The notes under the pieces were generated by a model. That model had not been told where the DNA came from. It saw only the letters and a list, made by a program, of their open reading frames with translations, and made no database searches. From Symbiodinium natans (taxonomy: Eukaryota; Sar; Dinophyceae; Suessiales; Symbiodiniaceae), in the NCBI GenBank assembly GCA_905221605.1, contig CAJNDS010002277.1, forward strand, positions 318,195 through 382,194: a stretch of 64,000 nt of DNA, in the 5' to 3' direction. Below, in pieces: positions 49,398 through 60,349 of the stretch; the stretch's first letter is position 1, and each line of letters opens with the position of its first letter. The translations under genes were made by a program, and so were the position numbers.

Positions 49398-52300
49398 CGG
49401 CTCGGCGGCAGTCTTTGCCGCTGAAGACCTGCGTTTCGTCCACGCAGTTGTAGTGGTACGGCCTCAGTGGGTTTAGGGTTTAGGGTTTAGGGTTTAGGGT
49501 TTAGGGTTTAGACTTGGAGGTTCATGGGTAGCTACAAGTAGGATTCGATGTGCCCTAAGGAATATAAGTCTAGTTGGCCTACTTCTAACCCTACTTAAAT
49601 CTAGCCATGAACCTCCAAGCAGGTTAAACCCTAAACCCTAAACCCTAAGAGAGCCGCTGCAACCAAGGCAGAGAACCAGAAGAACAGACGATGAGCTCAC
49701 TGCGTCGAGCAATACATAGGTCTCTCGTCCTGCCAGCAGAGGTGCTAGGGTTTAGGGTTTAGGGTTTAGGGTTTAGGGTTTAGGGTTTAGGGTTTAGGGT
49801 TTAGGGTTTAGGGTTTAGGGTTTAGGGTTTAGGGTTTAGGTGCCACCATGCTTAGTTAGGGTGCCTAGGCCTAGCTAACCTCAGGGCGACCCAATGCCAC
49901 ATCACCGATTGCAGCTGTGAGCACCGTAAGGGCCTCAGGCCCACTTCAACCTCCACCTGAAGCCAAAGAACTCAGAATCCTAACCCTAAACCCTAAATCC
50001 TAAACCCTAAAATCCCTAAACCCTGAACCCCTAAAACCCCCTAAAACCAGCCTCCTCCCACTCCGGGACATGACGCAGGCGATGCCGGAAGAACGACATG
50101 CCGTACCTGCAACCCCAAACGAAACGCTCATGATGATTAATTACGGTTTAGGGTTTAGGGGTTTAGGGGTTTAGGGGTTTAGGGGTTTAGGGGTTTAGGG
50201 GTTTAGGGGTTTAGGGGTTTAGGGGTTTAGGGGTTTAGGGGTTTAGGGGTTTAGAATGTAGGGTTTAGGGTTTAGTAGTATCATCATCATGAGTACTACT
50301 AGCTGCTATTGGTAGCATGATTCTTGGTGGTTCTGACGGTTGATTTGGTGAAGCTCCGGAAAATGATGCGGAGTCCGAGCTTAGGGAGGTTAACGCCCGC
50401 GCATCTTAGGCGTTCAGCCCCTGCGTACAACAACCCTCAAAAACCTCCACCCCTGCAAACATGGTGAACCATGGTAAGCCCCAAAACCCTGAAGCCCTAA
50501 ACTGGTCGATGCTGAAATGCAGCAGACCGACAAACCCTTCCAGAACCCCGGCCGCGTACCAGGACGAAAGGTTCAGGTGTGAGTCCTCCATGGCCGGGAA
50601 CAGCCGGCCTGCCACAGAGGCAGCGTTTTCATTGTAGTGTTGTATGCCTGGTACAGTAACCCAGTAACCACCTTATAGTATAGGTATACGCCTGTTGGCT
50701 GGTTCCTTTATAGGGGAACCCAGAACCAAGAATCTAAGAAAGGGTAAAGGGTATCACTGGGCTGCCAAGGTCCTCCCTCAGACATGGTCACCCTAAACCC
50801 TAAACGCTAAACCCTGAACCCGATTCCCTAAACATGAGACTTCAAACATCCCAGCCCTCGCCTCCAAAGCTGACAGCATCTGACACTGCAAAGAGGAAGT
50901 ATAATTATGTGGCGGACGTGCCGTTATTTAGGGTTTATAGGTTTTAGGTTTTCGGGTATTCAGTTTATAGGGTTTAGGTTTTCGGGTAATTAGGGTTTAA
51001 AAATTTTTAGGGTTTAGGTTTTCGGGTATTCAGGGTTTAAAGGGCTTAGGTTTTCGGGTATTCAGTTTATGGGGTTTAGGTTTTCGGGTATTTAGGGTTT
51101 ATAGGGTTTAGGTTTTCGGGTATTCAGTTTATAGGGTCTAGGTTTTCGGGTATTCAGGGTTTAGGGCTAGGGCTTAGGGAGCACTTAGTCGCCACAATGC
51201 TCTGGAATTCCTCGCGCGAGACCATTGGCAACTGCACCCACGAACTGGATGGTTGGCCTTCTTGACCACTCCGGAAAGGCTGTGTGAATCCTAAACCCTA
51301 AACCCTAAACCCTAAACCCTAAACCAAAAACCAAAAACCAAAAACCAAAAACCAAAAAGCCTAAGACTCCTGATGATGTGCCTTCCACCGGCACCTGCCA
51401 GATGCGATCTGGATCCCAGAACTCCTGCACTGCTACAAAATGACGACTCGAAGCCCTTGTAGGCAGGAGGGGGGAACAGCCCTAAAGTAGTATAGGGGCC
51501 TCAATAAGTAAGACAGGGTTGTGAGGGGTCATTTTTGTGCAATTATAACGGGACCAGAAGGGAACACTATTGGTATTTATTCCGACCCCTACATTAGGGT
51601 CCCCTTCCCCCCCCGTGTACCCTCACAAACTTTAGGGCCTTTTGGAGTTCCTTAATCGAAAGGGACGCTCTCATAAGACCCTGACTCGGAATACCCGGCG
51701 ATGAGACCGTCAACTGGGGCCCACAAAACCCACAGAAACTCAGGGATCCTACAAACAGGTCTTTTTTTTCGCAATCTCCCCTTATAGTGGCCTTGATACC
51801 CCAATAGTAGGATCCGTGTGATTGTGTGGTTTTGGGGGCCCCTACTCTTAGCAGGCAACATGATGTTTGGAACAGGATGTCTCCGTTTCCAAGGGCTCTA
51901 GATCACAAAGATTCCAAGCCCATCACCGTGCCGCACCCCCCTCATCTACCATTTGCTTAAGAATCCCCAAAAAACTAAAAATGAGAATCCCTATGTTTCC
52001 GTTTTAAGGAGGATTATGTTTTTGGGGGGTTCTTAAGCAATTGGTAGTTATACCGCCGCTTATCCTGCCGTTCACCCCCCTTACAGCCCCCCCGTGCACT
52101 TGGAGATTATAACTGTACTTATAACTGTACTCATAACCATATTGGGGCACTGAAGGGGCTTACAAGTGGGTTATAAGTACAGTTACAATTGGTCAATAAG
52201 TACCATGAACCTCCAAGTATCCCCCTCATGCCGACGCAAAGGGCTCATCATGCATGCCGTTGGTACCATGTAGAGGTTCACATATGACTCAGGCGCTCAG

Positions 52301-55300
52301 CAACAGGAACTACAACTTAGGGAGTCTTGGCAGGCCCTATGCCCAAGCCCTAAACCCTAAACCCTACAACCTAAACCCTAAACCCCTGACAAGGGGTCCT
52401 CACGCAAGTTGAGCTCGATGAGGAGATAGTTCGCCTCATTGGCCTGCAGAAGCCACGACCTCACGGAGGAGGCACCACCAAAAAGTGGCCGACCCGAAAC
52501 CCTGGGGTTTAGGGTTTAGGGTTTAGGGTTTAGGGTTTAGGGTTTAGGGTTTAGGGTTTAGGGTTTAGGGTTTAGGGTTTAGGGTTTAGGGTTTAGGGCT
52601 GTTAAGGGGAAAAAGGCGGGACCCCTAGAAGGGAGCCTTAATCTAATTCCCCTATAGAACCCCATATTATATATACCTTATAGTAGCTAGATACCTAAGT
52701 AGGCCTTAAATCACCCCTAAAGGTCCCTTTTAAGGGTCCAATTAGTCCCCTGATAATCCCTTTGAACCCTAAACTCCATACCCTCTGAAACTCAAATTCC
52801 GTAACTCCTAAATCCCCTACACCCTATAGACCCTACAAGCCCTGAACCCTCAAAGCATTCAGGGTTTAGGGTTCAGGGTTTAGGGTTCAGGGTTTCAGGG
52901 CTTCGGGTTGAGAGGGTGCGCGGCCTTGGGAAATTGTAATTAGGGTAACTGTGTGCTTAAACCTTGCGGCGCTTAGAACCCTAGTTAGAACTACCCATGG
53001 ACCCCCAAGTAGCCCTAAACCCTAAACCCTAAACCCTAAACCCTAAACCCTGAACCCTAAACCCTAAACCCTAAACCTAAACCCTAAACCCCAAACCCTC
53101 ATTCTCATGGGCACCCTGGGACTTTGGGGGCGGTCAAGGTTGCCAAAACCCAACCCAGCACCCGACTTGGGAGCTTCATGGGCAGAATACCTAGGACAAG
53201 CCGGGGAATTCTTCTACTGATAATGGCTTAAGGGTTTAGGGTTTAGGGATCTAGTGTCATTTCTGATACTTGCAACCCTAAACCCTTAACCCTAAACCCT
53301 AAACCCTATACCCTAAACCCTAAACCCTAAACCCTACACCTTCCAGTAAGCCCAGCATGGAGCAGGCGAGCTGTGCTCAGGGCCTGTTGTTGGCCTCGGA
53401 TGCTGCAAGCTGGCGTCTACTTTGGAGGCTCATTTGGATAGTGAAAAGGACCCTGTTTAGGGTTTAGGGTTTAGGGTTTAGGGTTTAGGGTTTAGGGTTT
53501 GGAGGTTCATTTGGGTAGTTAGAAGCAGGGTTCTAAGTACCCCAAGTAAGGTTATAAGTATAGATACCCTACTTGTAAGGTTATAAGTATAGATACCCTG
53601 CTTATAACCCTACTTATAGCTACCCATGAACCTCCGAGGGCGGCAGAGGGCTCAGGGTTGAGGATTTCAAGCTGGCTACCGAGGGTTTACTTGGAGGCTC
53701 AAGGGTAGTTAGTGTTAAGTGGGGCTCTAAGTACGCTAAGTAGGGTCATCGGCAGAGTTACCCTACTTGCAAAGCCATGTAAAACTACCCGTGGGCGGTT
53801 GTCAAAATTGTGATCCCTTTTGGGTTACCCTAGATATATTCGTTGCCGTATTCAAATAGGCATCCAAAACCCAGACCCCTGGGAGGATCCAATACAAGAA
53901 TGACCCAATAGTAGTATACGGTGCTATTTGGGGGCTCTATTTTTTGGATCCTCCCAGGGGTCTGGGAAAGGGATCAGAATTTTGACAACCGCCCCCCATG
54001 AACCTCCCAGTACGCCCTGGGCCCTAGGGCTTGGTACACTGCACCCAGGACCGGCGTAGGGTTTTAGGGTTTAGGGTTTAGGGTTCAGGGTTCAGGGTTT
54101 AGGGTTTAGGGTTCGTAGACCCAAGAGTCACCTAGGACAAAAAAAAGTGTCTGTTTTTGGTTTAAAGGGGCTTACCTCAACCCTAAGAGAAGGGAACAAG
54201 GGCCTACTCCGGGTCCTATGTTCAGAGGAGGATGTCTGTGTTGGCCGTTTAACCCTCTGACAAATATCTCTATATATAGGATCCCTTATCAACCCAAATA
54301 AGGAAAATCCTAAAGCCTAAACCCTAAACCCTAAAGGATGTGTTCCAGCCCGAGCGGCATGCTTCCGCAGGAAGTGCCCATCCTGCCGCACCCGGTGCTG
54401 CACCACCTCCTGCCAGCTTGCGTCCCCAAGACCCTAAACCCCTGAAAGGCAGACCCCTAAACCCTAAACCCTTAACCCTAAACCCTTAACCCTAAACCCT
54501 AAACCTCCTGAGCCTACCAGGAAGGCGACCTGAATCTAAATCATCAGGCTGGACCGGGTGTTTCTTGGTTAACCGCGCACGCAAACCTCGGCCAAGACAA
54601 ACACTCAACTCAAAACCGGGGAGAATTCTCCAGAATCCACAACCCTAAACCCATAAATCCTGAAACGCCCGTTCCTATACCTTTAGTTGCATCCTGTACC
54701 CTTAATCTAGTGCTCGTTGAGGAAGAGCCCCGCGGCAAGAATAAGACAGGTGTCTAAAACTAAATCGGGGTTCAAGGGTTTGGCTGTTGGTTGAGGTTGT
54801 CTGGCAAGTACCCGCTGATGCTGAACTCACTAGACGGTACAGCAGTTCGTCAATTTTCGGGTGGCAGGGTAAAGTTCATGGTCGGGTGAGGTGCAAGACT
54901 CTTTATCCCAGAATGCAACTATACTCCCCTTAGAACCTTCAAAAAAGTGCTTAATTTCTTTAAAAAATAATTCCGAGGGGGATATAGGCAAGGCGAAGAG
55001 CTGTTCTTGACCCCAACCCCTAAACCCTAAACCCTAAACCCTAAAAAGCTGTTCTTCAAGGCATCTCCTCCAGCATGTGGAAGTCGTCGTTGTGTATGTG
55101 GAGGTCCTGTGCTGGCAGTGCAGAAGGAAGTGCAGAAGGCGGAAACATTTTCGAAAATCTAGAGCTCAACCTGCCCTAAACCCTGAAACCTGAAACCTGA
55201 AACCCTAAACCCTAAGCCTTAAACTCTGAAACCTGAACCCTAAACCCTAAACCCTAAACCCTAAACCCTAAACCCTAAACCCTAAACCCTAAACCCTAAA

Positions 55301-57285
55301 CCAAACCGAAACCCGAAACTTGGACTTAGCCCCAGACCACATCGGCGTCCCAGTCGAGCATGCCGCGGAACTTGTACGAGCCAAGTAGAACTCCATCAGT
55401 AACGATATAGCCTGGAGCCAAGGGTTTAGGGTTTAGGGTTTAGGGTGTAGGTTTAGGATTTGCTTAAGAACCCCCCCCCAAAAAAAAAAAATCTTCCTGA
55501 TGAGGGTAAAATAGGGACTATTATTCTTATTATTATCATTTTTGTTATTTTTATTTATTTAATTGTTTTTCTTTTTTTTGGGGTGGGTTCTTAAGCAACT
55601 AGTAGTGCGGCCAGTGGAGACGAGGAAACAAGGCGCCTGTGAGAGGTTTGGGACTTTTAAGTCTTTGGGGTAAAGGTTTAGTGTTTAGGGTTGAATTTAT
55701 GGCTTTAGGGCCTATGGGTTTAGGGTGTCTGACAACCGGTCTTGAAGAACGGGGGAATCACCAAAATCAGAGTTACCCCGTCGTGGCAACTGTTGCTTTT
55801 AAGGGAATGGCTGCGGGGGTGGGGGGGGCAACGAAGCACACCTCACATTACCATTAGTAGCACAGGGACCAGAATTTAGATCCCTTAACCCAAAAGCCCC
55901 ACCCTCTCCCCATCTGTATCTATACATCTTCCAAGCATCCTAGTAAAGCTTAACAATCATATTGTTGAAATCAAATGGCAATATCATAAGAGTATTGCGG
56001 GTTTTCAGTTTCCTAGATAGTAAATCAACATGAAAAAAGGTTGTGAAAAGGAATCACGAATAATCATATTTCATTTCGACTACTTAATCCACATGCAGCG
56101 CAAAGGGGCCTGTAGGGTTCACGTTGGTGTTGGGGCCGAAATTAAGGTCTATGGGGGCCTGACGATGCCTTAGGGCTCAGGAGGGCTTAGGGTGTTAATT
56201 GGGTTTCAGGATTTAGGGTAAGGGCTTAGGGCTTAGGGTTTAATTTGGGTTCAGGATTTGGTTTCAGGATTTGATCTTTGGGCTTCAGGAAAAAAGGGGG
56301 AATACTCAGGCAGGTGCGGATGCCAAGCTCCTTGAACACCCCGTCAATGTAGAACAGGAGGTGTCGCATGGTCTCCTCGCAAGCGGGCACTCGTAAATCA
56401 TACAGAACCCTCTCAATCCCCAAGCTAGAAACCTAAAGCCTAAAGCGTAAGCTAAACTCAGAACCCCACACCCCTGACCCCTGAACCCTGCGTTCCCCGT
56501 GCAGACGTTGCTGGGCACTGGACTACACATGCATATGTGTTCCCCATCCCCCAGCCCCATGGTCCCAACCTGCTGTGGCCCCGCAAAATTGTCAAGGGGA
56601 CCCTGTGAAACATCAGGGTTTAGGGCTTAGGGTTTCGGGTTTAGGGTTCTGAAACTCCTGACGACCATCTGGGGACCCCCTACGGACCTCCTACGGACCC
56701 TTCGGACACCCCAAGCTTGCCTTCAACAGCTGCACAATCTCAAACCTCACTTTCAAACCTTCTTGGGACCCTAAACCCTAAACCCTAAACCCTAAACCCT
56801 AAACCCTAAACCCTAAACCCTAAACCCTAAACCCTAAACCCTAAACGCCCCTCGATTTCCTGGGACCCCTGAACCTGGGGACCCACTCCTTGCAGGCCTG
56901 TGCCGGGCTTCTACGGCTTTCTTCTATACTGAACTTGGAACCCTAGCAGAAACTATACATTTTGCTGTTTCTTAGGAATTAAGGTACCCAAAAATTAAAA
57001 ATTATTTCCAAATAGGGATCTAAGTCTTGTGACCGCAAGGACTTTCCTGGACACTTGCCTTGGGACCCCTGAACCCCTGAGGAAGTATTTTGAAAGCCGC
57101 CGATTTAAAATTGAGTTTGGGGGCTAAACCCTAGAAGGAATAAGTTAGGGTCAGGGTGGTTTTGCCGTCTGAGACGGCGTGGGGTGGGATGAAAGTGTTA
57201 GATGGCCCTCCGCAATCGGGCCATGGCTGCTCTTCGCATTTCACGAAGCTTTCGAAGCTAGTCTGCATACCAGCCTTCACAGCTT
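49398..57285 (-). CDS. LicD/fukutin-like phosphotransferase gene, split into ~13 exons
   Basis: LicD-family proteins transfer phosphocholine or sugar phosphates onto glycans. Exons in sense order: about 57163-57285 (EAVKAGMQTSFESFVKCEEQ), 56318-56385 (ETMRHLLFYIDGVFKELGI), 55338-55411 (YIVTDGVLLGSYKFRGMLDW then DADV), 55065-55106 (DLHIHNDDFHMLEE), 54345-54408 (EVVQHRVRQDGHFLRKHAA), 53351-53402 (IRGQQQALSTARLLHAG), 52404-52443 (ANEANYLLIELNL), 51382-51424 (EFWDPDRIWQVPVEG), 51186-51231 (LPMVSREEFQSIVATK), 50560-50608 (RLFPAMEDSHLNLSS), 50052-50106 (YGMSFFRHRLRHVPEWEE), 49880-49933 (ALTVLTAAIGDVALGRPE), about 49398-49465. The G-V-L-L-G-x-Y ... W-D-A-D-V-D core matches the family signature G-T-L-L-G-x-x-R ... 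W-D-D-D-V-D and is formed across an intron. No start or stop codon located. The place of the 51,186 exon is uncertain. Confidence 0.65.
49513..49624. mobile_element. Hairpin family C element
   Basis: ACTTGGAGGTTCATGGGTAG facing CTAGCCATGAACCTCCAAGC. TTTAGGG abuts the left end and CCCTAAA the right end. Confidence 0.9.
49746..49840. repeat. TTTAGGG array, ~13 units
   Basis: Perfect 7-base units, intronic in the LicD-like gene. Confidence 0.97.
50152..50254. repeat. Pure 8-base TTTAGGGG array
   Basis: About 12 consecutive 8-base units in a LicD intron. Confidence 0.97.
50930..51165. repeat. Tandem repeat of ~30-base units with TTTTCGGGTATTCAG
   Basis: About seven units of the form GGTTTAGGTTTTCGGGTATT plus a variable CAGTTTATAG part. 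It looks like an expansion of a degenerate telomere-like unit. Confidence 0.9.
51480..51597. mobile_element. Hairpin family G element
   Basis: AAGTAGTATAGGGGCCTCAA ... GGGACCAGAAGGGAACACTA ... TATTCCGACCCCTACATTAG. Confidence 0.62.
51946..52048. mobile_element. Hairpin family B element
   Basis: CTACCATTTGCTTAAGAATC facing GGGGTTCTTAAGCAATTGGT, complete. Confidence 0.9.
52098..52221. mobile_element. Hairpin family C element, variant
   Basis: CACTTGGAGATTATAACTGT on the left, GTACCATGAACCTCCAAGTA on the right, with ACTTATAAC/GTTATAAGT pairs inside. Confidence 0.78.
52504..52598. repeat. TTTAGGG array, ~13 units
   Basis: Perfect array right of the LicD exon at 52,404-52,443. Confidence 0.97.
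52935..53100. repeat. Family C right half followed by CCCTAAA array
   Basis: GTTAGAACTACCCATGGACC ends the hairpin at about 53,012 and CCCTAAA units follow to about 53,096. Confidence 0.75.
53419..53640. mobile_element. Duplicated family C left end with a TTTAGGG array between
   Basis: A left end (TTTGGAGGCTCATTTGGATA, 53,419) is followed by a TTTAGGG array, then a second left end (TTTGGAGGTTCATTTGGGTA, 53,499) and a complete family C body with an internal tandem of TTATAAGTATAGATACCCT ending at about 53,640. Confidence 0.75.
53690..54015. mobile_element. Three nested hairpins
   Basis: Outer: family C ends ACTTGGAGGCTCAAGGGTAG and CCCATGAACCTCCCAGTA. Middle: GGGCGGTTGTCAAAATTGTG ... CAGAATTTTGACAACCGCCC (53,795-53,996). 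Inner: CAGACCCCTGGGAGGATCCA ... TGGATCCTCCCAGGGGTCTG (about 53,872-53,966). Each inner pair sits inside an arm or loop of the next. Confidence 0.85.
54117..54222. mobile_element. Hairpin family E element
   Basis: AGACCCAAGAGTCACCTAGG ... AAGGGCCTACTCCGGGTCCT. Confidence 0.78.
55225..55305. repeat. CCCTAAA array
   Basis: About ten units. Left flank of the LicD exon carrying the family signature. Confidence 0.95.
55459..55606. mobile_element. Family B element with T-rich expansion
   Basis: TTTGCTTAAGAACCCCCCCC facing GGGTTCTTAAGCAACTAGTA. The loop is enlarged by ATT/TTTATT repeats. Confidence 0.82.
56766..56846. repeat. CCCTAAA array, ~11 units
   Basis: Perfect units, intronic in the LicD-like gene. 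Confidence 0.96.
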
Positions 57286-57399
57286 CTGCGCCTACTACAG
57301 CAACCCCTAAGCCTAAACCCTATTGGGCTTCCGCGTCTGCGTTTTGGGCTTAGCGGTTCAGGGTTTGGGGTTGCTGCTTTAGGGCGCGCTCCTTGCAGC

Positions 57400-58120
57400 A
57401 AGGTGGAACCGCCCACCCGCGGTAGACCTTGCCGAGACGTGCGACAGGACTAAAACTGTCCCAGAAGTAGCCAACGTTCTCGCCAGAGAAGTGGTAACAA
57501 GCACTCCCATTCGGCTGGCTTCATCTACAATTAAAAAAAGAAGTTGTTCATCTGCATATGAATAGATCAGGCGCATTAGGTGGTTTTGGAAGCACTTATG
57601 ATTCAAAATCTGTTAATGTTCAAAATCGCCATGCTCAAAAAATAATGGTGTCGAAGCCTGAATTTGACGAAGCAACGATCGTTCTATTTCTATTGCTTCG
57701 CAGAATGAGAATGCCCATCATCTCCAAACCTGACCAAACAAGTACCCTTCTACGGACAGCATCACTCCGATTTGGCGGTTTTACGCAATGCTAGCTCGGG
57801 CTTCCCAAGACTGCCCGCAGGGTTTAGGGCAAAGAGGCTGCGGTGTAGATTTCAGTTCTGACCTACCTGCTTAAGCGCTGATAGGGGACAAGATGCTAGA
57901 ACTAGGGCCATACAAACCCAATCACCAAAGAGCTACTCTACCTAAAATACTAAAACCGCAGCTATGGCGACCTGCATCTGTTTCCATCTTCAGTTGTGTA
58001 GGATTTAAGCTGCAACCCGCAATAAAACTGCAGGTAAACAGAGCCCCAGTTACCCAAAGCAACCAGAAGCAGTTCATCCGATCGACTTTCAACCTTCAAC
58101 TTCTGGTTGAGGACTGGGCT
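57400..58120. other. Stretch upstream of the LicD-like exons, no supported gene
   Basis: Open frames on both strands at 57,379-57,794 are non-repetitive (for example ADEQLLFLIVDEASRMGVL, minus) but carry no known domain. Telomere-like units are almost absent here. Confidence 0.35.
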
Positions 58121-58504
58121 CGGTAGGGTTGTGTGTGCGTTGGCGTTTGCTTGTTTTCTGTCCCCCTAGACGTACACAAACATATCACGGCAGAAGAAAA
58201 AAGCATACGTGCAAAAGTGGGATCTGAAGCTGGAGTCTGCCAGCGGCCTGCTCTGAGTCCCCTGCCCAGTCTGGCACCGGACAGTTTGTCACAGCCAGGC
58301 TGCAGCCGAAATGGCGGGTTACGCCTTCCGGACCAGTGAAGTCCTGGGCTGCATCTTGGACGACTTGGGAGGTTCATGGGTAGTTGGCCAATGCGCTTCA
58401 AATGACCTGGCACTTTCCTTGGTTTTGGACGCTTTCCTTCGGTTTTTTTGGCTTTGCCGCTGGGGCGGGGGGGCGGGGGGGGATAAGAACGTCATTCATA
58501 TTGT

Positions 58505-58740
58505 GTCCATGCCCAAAACACTGGTATTTGCAGCGTTTTCGCCTCTTTGTACAACATCCTGCACAAGGATGTGGAACAAGAAAATCTGTCACAAGCGTCC
58601 ATGCCTTTCGCGACCATGCCCCAAAAATGGTATTTGCAGCGTTTATGCCCAAAACACAGGTATTTGCATCGAGCGTTTTCACCTCTTTGTACAACATCCT
58701 GCACAAGGATGTGGAACAAGAAAATCTGTCAGAAGCGTTT
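58505..58740. repeat. Direct duplication, ~90-base units
   Basis: The segment from GCCCAAAACACTGGTATTTG to GAAAATCTGTCACAAGCG is repeated about 136 bases later with few changes (TACAACATCCTGCACAAGGA occurs twice). The plus frame is open through both. It lies inside a split family C element whose left end is at 58,366 and right end at 59,042. Confidence 0.8.
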
Positions 58741-58934
58741 ACCTTGCACTAAAAAACCCCAAACATGCTGTCCCAAAAAGAATGGCTTCACTCAAACCTC
58801 CCAACCATGCTTGTCCCAAAAGGAATAGCTTTTGGAACCCCCGAAAATCAGCTTTTCTGCTCCGTACCACGCCTGCCAGTACGAACGATGTGTCACGCAG
58901 ACCGCACCCAGGCAAACTAAGGCGCGTTAACCGG

Positions 58935-59042
58935 GTAGTTATAAGTGGCATTACAAGTAGGGTAGCTAAAGTTATACCTGGTTCGAACATGATTCAGGGT
59001 ACTTATATAAACCTACTTATAACTACCCACAAGCGTTCAAGT
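58935..59042. mobile_element. Family C hairpin, inner body and right end
   Basis: GGGTAGTTATAAGTGGCATT facing CTACTTATAACTACCCACAA. A matching left end (GGGAGGTTCATGGGTAGTTG) is 560 bases upstream at 58,366. Confidence 0.72.
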
Positions 59043-59147
59043 AGACCCAAAGAGTCGGAATAAAAGAGGATGCCCTTGTTGGTGCCAAGGGGCTTAAGAG
59101 GAAACGGAAACTCTAAAAAAGGGGAAGAAGGGCCTACTTTGGGTGCG
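59043..59147. mobile_element. Family E element abutting a family C end
   Basis: GACCCAAAGAGTCGGAATAA ... AGAAGGGCCTACTTTGGGTG, directly adjacent to the right end of the family C element. Confidence 0.65.
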
Positions 59148-59451
59148 CATGTCTGAGCTCCATATGGGCCTCTTTTGGACCCCCTATGATATGCATGCAT
59201 GGGTCCGGATCGCCTTTGCTTGTGCCTGGTGTGCGCGACGGCATTGAGGTGCTAGCAGTTGGTAGGGCAAGCCAAGCTCCTATGGAAGGCTTATTGCTTG
59301 TTGTTTTGGATCTCTGATGCCCTCTCTAGATCCACCTATGAACCGCGATTCCTACACTTGAGACTGAAGCAACAAAGCCCTAACCCTAAACCCTAAACCC
59401 CAACATACCACACAGCCGAGCTAGAGAGACCCAGAGCTCCGGGCACCCGAC

Positions 59452-59503
59452 CTTGAGATGGTTGCTCTCCATGAAGACCTGTGCCTGCTTCTCCGGCTTC
59501 AGC
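59452..59503 (-). CDS. Small exon of unknown gene
   Basis: Between a CACAG acceptor and a GTCGGG donor the frame reads LKPEKQAQVFMESNHLK, a convincing exon of about 52 bases. It could be a 5' exon of the LicD-like gene or belong to the next gene. Confidence 0.5.
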
Positions 59504-60049
59504 CTGTGAGGTGAGGTTGGAGAGTCTTGGGGCTTTGGGGTTTCGAAGTTAAGGGGTGTGAAGGTCGAAGGTGCCTTCTAGGGTATGTAGTAGAATCCAG
59601 GACCTGAGGGCTGTCATGGGAGGGAAACCAGGGAGTGCAGGGCGCGTGCTTTTGGTAACGGCGCGCTTGCGGTGTGGTTGACGAAGGCTTGCGTGTAACT
59701 TGCAGTGCAGGTTCGAGAGGGGAACCCTTCGCTCGAAAATCGTAACCCTACAAAGCCCTAATTCGCCTAGGACCTGTTGGCGTCAGAGGGCCTTCCTTAT
59801 GCTATCTTACACTACAGGGATTCCCCCGCCTGTACTTACCCCTTTTCGTAAATGTTGTGGAAGCTTGGCAATGGAGAACCCCCTAAAACCTAAACCCGAA
59901 ACCCTAAACCAGCGGTCCCTAGCATGGACACCCCAAGATCTAAGACGTCCCTGCCAGGCCGAGGCAGTCGACCTGGCAGTGTTCAACGCTCAACACGCGA
60001 CAAATATCCAGGGTTTAGGGTTTAGGGTTTAGGGTTTAAGGCTAGAGAC

Positions 60050-60140
60050 CCGCCTCCGGCTCTTCTTCGAGGCGGCGGCCACCGGACCCAAGGCCGCAGA
60101 CTCCTCGCCGAACCTCGGCAAGTGCCGCTGCTGCTGCTTC
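60050..60140. CDS. GC-rich coding-like island, strand undecided
   Basis: Plus frame RLRLFFEAAATGPKAADSS ends in KCRCCCFHS and a stop. Minus frame VEAAAAALAEVRRGVCGLG is also open. A Cys-rich C-terminus on the plus strand would be suitable for lipid attachment, but this is speculative. Confidence 0.25.
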
Positions 60141-60147
60141 CACAGCT

Positions 60148-60256
60148 AGACCCAGGAGTAACCTAGGAATAAAGGGGTTTAGGGTTTAGGGTTTAGGGTT
60201 TAGGGTTTAGGAACCTTAACCCTAAAAATGGAATAAGGGCCTACTCTGGGTCCTAG
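60148..60256. mobile_element. Family E element split by a TTTAGGG array
   Basis: AGACCCAGGAGTAACCTAGG then AATAAAGGGG, about five TTTAGGG units, then AATAAGGGCCTACTCTGGGT. The array replaces the usual centre. Confidence 0.82.
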
Positions 60257-60349
60257 ACAGTGCTTTTCCTTGGTAGCCCAGGAGCCGTACTGTAATGTGG
60301 GCAGCCTATTTCGGGGTTGGTTTAGGGTTTAAGGTTTAGGTTTAGGGTT

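Noticed and set aside
52380-52500. Plus frame VLTQVELDEEIVRLIGLQKP over the LicD exon
   Set aside because: Complementary Leu/Glu codons make both strands look coding. The minus reading has a good acceptor (TTCTGCAG) and donor (GTGAGG) and fits the neighbouring exons.
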